From: CBFGTA01 sp965651595
GTDB lineage: Bacteria > Actinomycetota > Actinomycetes > S36-B12 > UBA10799
Direction: 5' to 3'
Length of the DNA: 17,379 bases
Assembly: GCA_965651595.1 (NCBI GenBank)
Contig: CBFGTA010000042.1
Coordinates: 1 to 17,379, forward strand
The notes beneath the pieces are model-generated. The model was not told where the DNA came from, did no database searches, and saw only the letters and a list, made by a program, of their open reading frames with translations. The position numbers and the translations under genes are program-made. Below, in pieces: positions 1 through 5,827 of this stretch. Every line of letters begins with the position of its first letter. The first letter of the stretch is position 1.

Positions 1-687
1 AACAGAAGTGGAGCGGTAAATCAACGCCCACCCGACGACGAGCCAGGTGCCGACGAATCCGATGATGATCCAGGCCAGCAGCGACCCCCAGATGCCGTTG
101 ACGAGGAAGCTGCTCAGCCCGGAAGCCACGTACAGCCAGAACCCGAAGAACATCGTGACGATAATCGTGAGAATGAACTTGCCCGGACGATCTTTGATTG
201 CCCGGAAATTGGTGGCCAACGGGTTCGCGTGGCCGTCAATGGCGGCCAGCAGAACGTACGGCGTCACGATGAGCAGAATCCACCCCGGTACTACGTAGAT
301 GAGCATGCCGATGAATACCACGACCGTCCAGACGACAGTCCACGCCACGAAACGCCAGAAGTGGGGGGCGAGTTTGCTCCACGCGGCTCCGAAACTGACC
401 GGTCCGTCGGCGACTTGTAGCGCCGTCGACATCATCAGGCCCAGGGCGACAACCATGACGGCGTAAGAGATCAGCGCCAGAATGAGGAAACCGATGTTCC
501 CCGCGTCCGGGATGATGCGTGGACTGGTCAACACGGCTTGGACGATCGCGTTGGCGACGATCACAACGAAGAACACGACAGTGGCTCGCCAGTAGTCGCG
601 CGCGGCCGCCACTAAAGCGAAGTGCTTGTACTTCTTGGCCGGCAGAACCTCACGGGTGGCCGCAGGTCGGGTCGAAGAATCACTCAT
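1..687 (-). CDS. Polytopic membrane protein of unknown function (3' end outside window)
   Basis: The minus frame is open from an ATG at 687 to the window edge: 229 codons with no stop, so the C-terminus is missing. The first 30 or so residues are polar. They are followed by about five hydrophobic segments, near residues 35-55, 62-86, 105-137 (probably two spans around a VPGW turn), 160-182 and 194-215. The stretch after VPGWILLIV (a hydrophobic span, then DGHANPLATNFRAIKDRPGKF) resembles the repeated pattern of YciC/GDPD-type membrane-domain proteins, but the resemblance is weak and I assign no function. The ATG lies inside the end of the lipoprotein gene (8-bp overlap, ATGAGTGA), so translation is probably coupled. 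No strong ribosome site is seen beyond a distant GAGGG. It is likely the last or a late gene of the phosphoesterase-lipoprotein-membrane protein unit. Confidence 0.8.
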   Translation of the reverse strand, partial: MSDSSTRPAATREVLPAKKYKHFALVAAARDYWRATVVFFVVIVANAIVQAVLTSPRIIPDAGNIGFLILALISYAVMVVALGLMMSTALQVADGPVSFGAAWSKLAPHFWRFVAWTVVWTVVVFIGMLIYVVPGWILLIVTPYVLLAAIDGHANPLATNFRAIKDRPGKFILTIIVTMFFGFWLYVASGLSSFLVNGIWGSLLAWIIIGFVGTWLVVGWALIYRSTSV

Positions 688-1060
688 GGCCGTCGGCCCT
701 CATTCCTTTGACAAGCAGTTTGTTCATGGAACCGTCGTAAATTTCGTCGTCACCGACGCGAATCGTCAGGTGCGGGTCGTCGGCCTTCAAGTCCGGGACC
801 TTCGCGGTGATCGACTCTCCGGATGCCACTTCCCCCGAACACATGACCCCAGCCCCTTCGACGTCACACACCGGTTTGACGGTTATCGTGTAGCCCTCGT
901 CGAGGAGCAAGTTGACGGTGGCGCTTTCGGGGTACGTGACGTTGATGGTTCCCGGGGCAGCGAGCCCAACGATTTCAGAACAACCTGTCACGGTCAGGGA
1001 CAGTGCCGCGGCTGAAGCTGCGATCCCCAGCCCGAGGCGGTGGCGTCGGGTCAGCTTCAT
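680..1060 (-). CDS. Small predicted lipoprotein (126 aa)
   Basis: The N-terminus MKLTRRHRLG is followed by a hydrophobic stretch and a lipobox LTVTGC with the acceptor Cys at residue 27. This predicts Lgt/LspA processing and anchoring to the outer face of the membrane. The mature part is about 100 residues with two more cysteines (C65 and C74), which could form a disulfide, and a mostly beta-like, acidic sequence. I recognise no catalytic motif. The C-x8-C-G spacing faintly recalls DUF4333-type actinobacterial lipoproteins, but this is not secure. I chose the ATG at 1060 because it has a good AGGAGG site 7 nt upstream and puts the lipobox at a normal distance; the frame stays open further upstream inside the phosphoesterase gene. 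The start overlaps the phosphoesterase stop (ATGA), and the stop overlaps the membrane protein start. Confidence 0.82.
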   Translation of the reverse strand: MKLTRRHRLGLGIAASAAALSLTVTGCSEIVGLAAPGTINVTYPESATVNLLLDEGYTITVKPVCDVEGAGVMCSGEVASGESITAKVPDLKADDPHLTIRVGDDEIYDGSMNKLLVKGMRADGHE

Positions 1061-2859
1061 GATGTGGCCTCCTGGGCGGTCGAGTTCGCCAAAATGCGGG
1101 CTTTCTGTTCGTTGTGCAGTCGCTCGAGTGCGGCGTCGCTGATTCGAGTGAGATCGATCGGACTGTCGAGTAAGAGTTCGCAGTTGCGGTCCAGTGCCGA
1201 CCCGGGATGGACCGGGGGATTCACCGTCCACTGATTCGAGGCGAGCTCGCGACTCAAGGATGCGAGCCCCTGCTGGGAATAGTCGCCTTCAGACCACGCG
1301 GCCGGAGAATTGTGGTCGATGGTGGTGGTGAAAATCGACAGCGTTCCGTCCCGATTGTCGATGAACTCGATGAGTTGCTGCTGCTGGGGGAAATCAATGC
1401 AGCTCGCCGTCGTGATCTCCCAGAACCCGCCCTTCGTGCCTTCCTTCGGCGGATGGGCGGTGATCGTGTTGATGTGCGTGTGGCCGTTAATCCAGGCCAC
1501 CATGTTGGGGTATTTGAGCAGCATGTCGACGAACTGCTCGGCCCCGATCAACGGCTGGCCGCGGCCGATCGGCTTCTGGGCGAAGTTATCGAGCGTATAG
1601 CTGTTGTGGTGGCTGGCCACCACGGCCATGATCCCCTCGGCCTGACACTTCTGCAGTTCCGCCTCGAGCCAGTCGAACTGGTCTTGGGGCACGGCACCGT
1701 CGGCACCAATCACTTCATTGCACGTGTCGAGACCGAAACACCTCAGATACGGGGTCAAGTCGGCCTTCCAGTAGGTCGTGCCGTTGTCGATGTTGTCTTG
1801 TGTGAACCCGTGCCCGACCGGGCCCGGAGTAGCTGGCGAGTCCAGGTGGCGCTGCATGAACTCGGTGATCGTGAACAAACGTCGCTCAGCATCAGCGGTG
1901 ACGTTGTGGAGCCCGGAATTGAGTTGGAAGTTCGCACGCAGGTTGTTGAGCAACTGCTGGAACATGCTGGGGTTGTCGGTCCACCAGTTGAACATTCCCT
2001 GCACCGCAGCGGCCGGTGATCCCGCCTTGCGCGAACCCATCGCCAGGGCGTCGAGGGCTGGCTCGACGGTCAAGTTGCCCATGAACAAGGCGTCGTGGTT
2101 GCCGAACGTGGTGTACCACGGCACCGGAAGCCCCGCCGATGTGACCGTCTGGCTCACCGCGGCAGTCAGCAAATCGGGCAGGCGGGGATACCCGTACGGG
2201 CCGTAGTCGCTGGTGTCGGGATCTGCTGGCTGCCACATGTAGTTGACACCCGGAAAAGTTTGGACGCCTTCGTACGTGTCCGCTTTGCCGCTGTTGGGCA
2301 CGACCGATCCGCCGTCGAGCAACTGGATATACCAATCGAGTTCCGTGCTCGCTTTCGAGTCGGCATTGTCACCGGTGTTGAGCATGGCTGCCATGGGAGC
2401 GCCGGTCAGCGGCGACTCAGCTGACAGGCGCAAGGTGGAAACCATCTCCGCCACCACGTTCGCCGTCAACGTCTCATGCGGCCGGGAGGCGTCCACAAAC
2501 GACGCTGCCACGGCCACAAGCGGCTCAAGACGCCCAGGCGACTGCGCGTCGATCACGTGAATGTCGCTCATGTGCCCCAGGTAGGCAAGCGACCTGCGGT
2601 TGCGGGTGCGTTCAGGGTTCGGGTTCTTACCGGTGATGTCGGGCCGCGGAATGTACTCCTCACCCGGCCCTTCAACCAGGCGGCGGTACTTGCCGCGGAT
2701 CACGGACCCTTGCAGAACGGTTCTCTGCAAAGTGGTGGGGGCGTCCGACGGGCGCAGAGGAGCGGCCAATGCCGACCCCAACATGGCCTTCGGGAGCATG
2801 AACGCCCCCGCGAGAGCAGTAGTCGACGCCATGAACGCTCGGCGGGTAAGACCAGCCAC
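1057..2859 (-). CDS. Tat-exported metallophosphoesterase (PPA1498/TIGR03767-like)
   Basis: The product is a 600-residue calcineurin-like metallophosphoesterase. From the GTG at 2859 it starts with a twin-arginine signal (TRRAFM at residues 5-10, a hydrophobic stretch, then an ALAA-type cleavage region near residue 33), so it should act outside the membrane. Metal-binding motifs appear in order: SDIH (D99, H101), GDNAD (D164), GNHD (N254, H255), SHHN (about H417) and GHTH (H460, H462). Long inserts separate the motifs, as I recall for the PPA1498 family, whose members also carry Tat signals. The substrate is unknown. The GTG is preferred because GGAGG sits 5 nt upstream and the Tat motif then lies near the N-terminus. 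The frame is open up to 3042, but that start would bury the signal. It is the first gene of a unit with the lipoprotein (ATGA overlap) and the membrane protein. Confidence 0.88.
   Translation of the reverse strand: MAGLTRRAFMASTTALAGAFMLPKAMLGSALAAPLRPSDAPTTLQRTVLQGSVIRGKYRRLVEGPGEEYIPRPDITGKNPNPERTRNRRSLAYLGHMSDIHVIDAQSPGRLEPLVAVAASFVDASRPHETLTANVVAEMVSTLRLSAESPLTGAPMAAMLNTGDNADSKASTELDWYIQLLDGGSVVPNSGKADTYEGVQTFPGVNYMWQPADPDTSDYGPYGYPRLPDLLTAAVSQTVTSAGLPVPWYTTFGNHDALFMGNLTVEPALDALAMGSRKAGSPAAAVQGMFNWWTDNPSMFQQLLNNLRANFQLNSGLHNVTADAERRLFTITEFMQRHLDSPATPGPVGHGFTQDNIDNGTTYWKADLTPYLRCFGLDTCNEVIGADGAVPQDQFDWLEAELQKCQAEGIMAVVASHHNSYTLDNFAQKPIGRGQPLIGAEQFVDMLLKYPNMVAWINGHTHINTITAHPPKEGTKGGFWEITTASCIDFPQQQQLIEFIDNRDGTLSIFTTTIDHNSPAAWSEGDYSQQGLASLSRELASNQWTVNPPVHPGSALDRNCELLLDSPIDLTRISDAALERLHNEQKARILANSTAQEATS
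1068..1073 (-). promoter_or_regulatory. Ribosome binding site deciding the lipoprotein start
   Basis: On the minus strand AGGAGG lies 7 nt before the ATG at 1060, inside the last codons of the metallophosphoesterase gene. It supports the short lipoprotein start over the longer open frame reaching about 1231. Confidence 0.75.
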
Positions 2860-2864
2860 GTTTT

Positions 2865-2869
2865 CCTCC
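2865..2869 (-). promoter_or_regulatory. Ribosome binding site of the metallophosphoesterase
   Basis: GGAGG on the minus strand, followed by AAAAC and the GTG at 2859. The 5-nt spacing fixes the start so that the twin-arginine signal is N-terminal. Confidence 0.7.
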
Positions 2870-2880
2870 AGGATCCCTGA

Positions 2881-2899
2881 ACCGCCAGATGCTGGCGGT
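2881..2899. repeat. Perfect 8-bp inverted repeat in the phosphoesterase leader
   Basis: ACCGCCAG, three bases, CTGGCGGT. It lies 22 bp upstream of the phosphoesterase GTG and, if the TATTTT box at 2919-2924 is the -10, inside the 5' untranslated leader. It could be a repressor operator or an mRNA hairpin next to the ribosome site. There is no T-run to suggest a terminator. Confidence 0.6.
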
Positions 2900-2918
2900 A
2901 GTGCTGCGCAACAGTCCG

Positions 2919-2924
2919 AAAATA
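2919..2924 (-). promoter_or_regulatory. Candidate -10 box for the phosphoesterase unit
   Basis: TATTTT on the minus strand fits the actinobacterial TANNNT consensus and would start transcription near 2912, giving a leader of about 50 nt. No convincing -35 hexamer is seen at 16-18 bp. Confidence 0.35.
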
Positions 2925-3051
2925 GCGCCCGCGTGGGTGGGTTGCATGTCGGTAGATCGTGCGCGGCCTGCGGGCGCAGGAATCGAGTCCCTTCGGGCTG
3001 TCTGGTGGAGGTTGGCGTTGCGTCGCAGTCGAGGATCGGCAACGCGCGGGA

Positions 3052-3057
3052 TACAGT
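3052..3057 (+). promoter_or_regulatory. -10 box of dapA, leaderless spacing
   Basis: TACAGT lies exactly 6 nt before the dapA ATG, so transcription would begin at or next to the start codon. No ribosome site is present. A 7-bp inverted repeat (GCGTTGC at 3015-3021 and GCAACGC at 3039-3045) lies just upstream. Confidence 0.7.
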
Positions 3058-3063
3058 TGGGGA

Positions 3064-3981
3064 ATGCTTCCCGCACAGGTGGCCCCGCCCACGGGCTCAT
3101 TCGGCTCCGTCGTGACGGCCATGGTGACCCCGATGCGGGCTGACGGTTCCGTGGACAGGGCTGGCCTGGCGCAGCTCGCGAACTGGCTGGTCGATCAAGG
3201 CAACGACGGGCTCGTCGTCAACGGCACCACCGGTGAGGCCCCCACCACCACTGACGACGAGAAACTCGAGATTCTCGAAACGGTACTGGCGGCGGTAGGC
3301 GATCGGGCAACTGTGACAGCTGGGGTCGGAACGAACGCCACCGCCCATTCCTGCCGCCTGGCGCGCCAGGCGGCCAACGCGGGCGCCCACGGCCTGCTAG
3401 TGGTTACGCCGTACTACAACCGGCCACCGCAATCCGGGGTGATTCGCCATATCGACACCATCTCCGACGCCACCGAGCTTCCCCTCATGCTCTACGACAT
3501 CCCCGGGCGCACCGGGACGGCCTTGGAGCCCGAGACTCTGATTTCTGTCGCCAACAACCCGCGGGTCAGGGCCGTCAAAGACGCCAAAGGCGACCTGGAA
3601 TCGACCGTCGTCGTCCTGCGCGAAACCGACCTGGAATGGTACTCCGGCGACGACGGGCTCAATTTGCCGTTCCTGGCCATCGGGGCGGTCGGGTTCGTGT
3701 CAGTTACCGGGCACGTCGTGGCCGGGCGACTGCGGGAACTGCGGCAGGCGTACCTGGACGGGCAGGTCGACGAAGCCCGCCTGATCAATGAATCGCTACA
3801 ACCGGTTTCGACGGGGCTGTTTCGAACCCAGGGAGTAATCCTCGCGAAAGCGGCGCTCGAACTTCTCGGCCAGCCAGCCGGGCCCGTGCGCAGCCCGCTC
3901 GTCGACGCCACACCCGAGCAGCGCGCACAACTCGCCCGCGATCTGCTCGCTGGCGGGGTAGACGGGGTGTCAGCCCCGTGA
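3064..3981 (+). CDS. dapA: 4-hydroxy-tetrahydrodipicolinate synthase
   Basis: This enzyme condenses pyruvate with aspartate semialdehyde in the cytosol, the first committed step to diaminopimelate and lysine. The 305-residue product is a complete TIM barrel of normal length. All catalytic residues can be placed by a constant offset of 11 from E. coli DapA: T55/T56 in NGTTGE, Y118 in TPYYNRP, Y144 and R149 in LYDIPGRTG, and the Schiff-base lysine K172 in AVKDAKGD. The ATG at 3064 is chosen because a TACAGT -10 box lies 6 nt upstream and the N-terminus length then fits the family; the frame is open further upstream without support. The stop overlaps the rnj start (GTGA), which implies co-expression. 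As I recall, dapA-rnj is the standard actinobacterial pair. Confidence 0.97.
   Translation: MLPAQVAPPTGSFGSVVTAMVTPMRADGSVDRAGLAQLANWLVDQGNDGLVVNGTTGEAPTTTDDEKLEILETVLAAVGDRATVTAGVGTNATAHSCRLARQAANAGAHGLLVVTPYYNRPPQSGVIRHIDTISDATELPLMLYDIPGRTGTALEPETLISVANNPRVRAVKDAKGDLESTVVVLRETDLEWYSGDDGLNLPFLAIGAVGFVSVTGHVVAGRLRELRQAYLDGQVDEARLINESLQPVSTGLFRTQGVILAKAALELLGQPAGPVRSPLVDATPEQRAQLARDLLAGGVDGVSAP
3962..3979 (+). promoter_or_regulatory. Hairpin sequestering the rnj ribosome site and GTG start
   Basis: ACGGGG, a TGTCAG loop, CCCCGT. The left arm contains the only Shine-Dalgarno-like run (GGGGTG) and the right arm ends in the first two bases of the rnj GTG codon. The loop's T and G may add a wobble pair, leaving a four-base loop. 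The element lies in the last codons of dapA, so ribosomes finishing dapA would have to open it. Confidence 0.55.
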
Positions 3982-5708
3982 GGCAACCCACCGCCGGCGC
4001 GGTCCCGGCGTCCGACCCCACCGATCCCGGGTTGGAGTTCCCCCACCCCGACGCGCCCGAACCCGGGCCCGCAGCCGCTGGCACCTTGCGCATCATCGCC
4101 CTCGGCGGACTCGGCGAGGTCGGCAGGAACATGGCCGTTTTCGAGATCGACGGCAAGGTTTTGGTAGTCGACTGTGGAGTGTTGTTCCCGGAAGAGTCCC
4201 AACCGGGCGTCGACTTGATCCTGCCCGACTTCACTGCGATCGCCGACCGCTACGACGACATCGCGGCGGTCGTGCTCACCCACGCCCACGAAGACCACAT
4301 CGGAGCACTGCCCTACCTGTTGCGCAACCGCCCCGACATCCCCCTCTACGGCTCACGACTCACATGTGCGCTAGTCGCCGCCAAACTGCGGGAACACCGC
4401 CTCAGCCCACCCATGCACGAGGTCGAAGACAGCGAAGTCGTCGAACTCGGGCCCTTCACCGTCGAGTTCGTGGCAGTAAACCATTCGATCCCCGACGCGA
4501 TGGCGGTGGCGATCACGACAGCAGCCGGAACCGTCCTCCACACCGGGGACTTCAAACTCGACCAACTGCCCCTCGACGGGCGCATCACCGACCTCAACTC
4601 GTTCGCCCGGCTCGGAGACCGCGGCGTGGACGTGCTGATGGTGGATTCGACGAACGCTGAGGTCAAGGGGTTCGTCACCGGAGAAACCGAGATCGCGCCC
4701 GTCCTGGACCAAGTGTTCGCTCGGGCGGGCGGGCGCATCGTGGTGGCCTGCTTCGCGTCCCATATTCACCGCGTGCAGCAGGTGATCGACGCGGCCGCCA
4801 ACCACGGTCGACGAATCGCCTTTGTTGGGCGGTCGATGGTGCGGACCATGAAAGTCGCGAGCGAGAACGGCTACCTGCGAATCCCGGCTGGCCTGCAAGT
4901 GACTGCCGACGCACTCGACGAGTTGCCCGACGAGAAAGTCGTGCTGATCTGCACCGGGTCCCAGGGTGAACCGATGGCGGCCTTGTCGCGTATCGCCAAC
5001 CGAGACCACAAGATTCGCATCAACGACCGCGACACCATCGTGCTGGCGTCGTCGATGATCCCCGGCAACGAGAACGCCATCAACCGCGTCATCAACAACC
5101 TGATGCGATGGGGTGCGACTGTCGTTCACAAAGGCAACGCCAACGTTCACGTGTCAGGGCACGCGGCCGCTGGCGAACTGCTCTACGTGTACAACATCGT
5201 CCGGCCCCGCTACGTCCTGCCGGTGCACGGCGAGGTTCGGCACCTGCGCGCCAACGCGGCCCTCGCGCTACGCACGGGAGTTCCCGACGACCACGTGCTG
5301 CTCGTCGACGACGGTTGCGTCGTTGACCTCACCGACGGTGACGCGAGCGTGGTCGGTCGGGTCCCTTGCGGGCTGGTGTTCGTGGACGGGTCGAGTATCG
5401 ACGAAGACTCGCTGAAGGACCGGCGAATCCTGGGGGAGGAGGGGTTCGTCAGCATATTCGCCGCCGTGGACTTCTCCCGCCGCGCAGTGGTGGCCGGTCC
5501 CGAGATTCGTGCCCGCGGGTTCGCCGAGAATCCCGAAGTGTTCGCCGACATAGAGCCGAAAGTTGCCGAAGCGCTGCAGGCGGCCCTCAACGATGGAGCC
5601 ACCGACCCCCACCAGTTGCAACAGATCGCCCGGCGAGTGGTGGGCCGCTGGGTGGGAAACCGACTCCGGCGTCGCCCCATGATCGTGCCGGTCATCGTCG
5701 AGGCGTAG
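3978..5708 (+). CDS. rnj: Ribonuclease J (metallo-beta-lactamase/beta-CASP RNase)
   Basis: RNase J is a zinc-dependent 5'-3' exonuclease and endonuclease for rRNA maturation and mRNA decay. The 576-residue product has a proline/alanine-rich N-terminal tail of about 35 residues, then the beta-lactamase fold with THAHEDH (H102, H104, D106, H107), VNHSIPD and GDFKLD. The beta-CASP region shows STNAE, FASHIHR, GSQGEP and VSGHAA, followed by VHGEVRHL and a C-terminal dimerisation part ending in a basic patch (NRLRRRP). The start is a GTG overlapping the dapA stop by 4 bp. No in-frame start with better support is visible. The short N-terminal extension seems common in actinobacterial RNase J. Expression is probably coupled to dapA (see the hairpin at 3962-3979). 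Confidence 0.95.
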   Translation: MRQPTAGAVPASDPTDPGLEFPHPDAPEPGPAAAGTLRIIALGGLGEVGRNMAVFEIDGKVLVVDCGVLFPEESQPGVDLILPDFTAIADRYDDIAAVVLTHAHEDHIGALPYLLRNRPDIPLYGSRLTCALVAAKLREHRLSPPMHEVEDSEVVELGPFTVEFVAVNHSIPDAMAVAITTAAGTVLHTGDFKLDQLPLDGRITDLNSFARLGDRGVDVLMVDSTNAEVKGFVTGETEIAPVLDQVFARAGGRIVVACFASHIHRVQQVIDAAANHGRRIAFVGRSMVRTMKVASENGYLRIPAGLQVTADALDELPDEKVVLICTGSQGEPMAALSRIANRDHKIRINDRDTIVLASSMIPGNENAINRVINNLMRWGATVVHKGNANVHVSGHAAAGELLYVYNIVRPRYVLPVHGEVRHLRANAALALRTGVPDDHVLLVDDGCVVDLTDGDASVVGRVPCGLVFVDGSSIDEDSLKDRRILGEEGFVSIFAAVDFSRRAVVAGPEIRARGFAENPEVFADIEPKVAEALQAALNDGATDPHQLQQIARRVVGRWVGNRLRRRPMIVPVIVEA

Positions 5709-5758
5709 CCAGCTTCGGCGCGGCCCGTGACGAGGGGCGCACGGGCGGGCTGGTGGCT
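5707..5758 (+). terminator. Possible stem-loop after rnj, no T-run
   Basis: GCCCGTG at 5723-5729 pairs with CACGGGC at 5740-5746 around a 10-base loop. Outer arms AGCCA at 5707-5711 and TGGCT at 5754-5758 can pair with bulges between. There is no U-tract, so it may be a weak actinobacterial-type terminator or just a GC-rich fold between rnj and ftsK. Confidence 0.3.
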
Positions 5759-5815
5759 CACTCAAACTCTCCGCGACACGGCCGCAACCTGACAGCGGCG
5801 CTTGCAGATGGCGGA

Positions 5816-5821
5816 TAGTGT
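5816..5821 (+). promoter_or_regulatory. -10 box of ftsK, leaderless spacing
   Basis: TAGTGT lies exactly 6 nt before the ftsK ATG at 5828, with no Shine-Dalgarno sequence between. A CTGACA is present at 5789-5794, but its 21-bp spacing is too long for an ordinary -35. Confidence 0.65.
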
Positions 5822-5827
5822 GCCAGC

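Noticed and set aside
680..1231. Longer lipoprotein reading frame starting at 1231
   Set aside because: The extra 57 residues overlap the phosphoesterase gene and bury the lipoprotein signal. The ATG at 1060 has AGGAGG at good spacing.
1207..2019. 270-codon open frame on the plus strand opposite the phosphoesterase
   Set aside because: No recognisable motifs. It is the usual antisense frame produced by high G/C third positions of the real gene.
2710..2730. TTGCAGA-7-TCTGCAA inverted repeat containing GAACGGTTC, considered as an SOS-like site
   Set aside because: It lies inside the phosphoesterase coding sequence, and the GAAC/GTTC spacing does not match the N4 SOS operator.
2975..3002. tRNA T-arm-like GGAATCGAGTCCC
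   Set aside because: It lacks the TTC of the T-loop, and no acceptor, D or anticodon arms can be folded around it.
2860..3042. N-terminal extension of the metallophosphoesterase to 3042
   Set aside because: It would place the Tat signal about 61 residues in, contradict the GGAGG before the GTG at 2859, and cover the divergent promoter region.
3492..4298. 268-codon minus-strand frame across dapA and rnj
   Set aside because: Antisense shadow crossing two enzymes with complete catalytic motifs.
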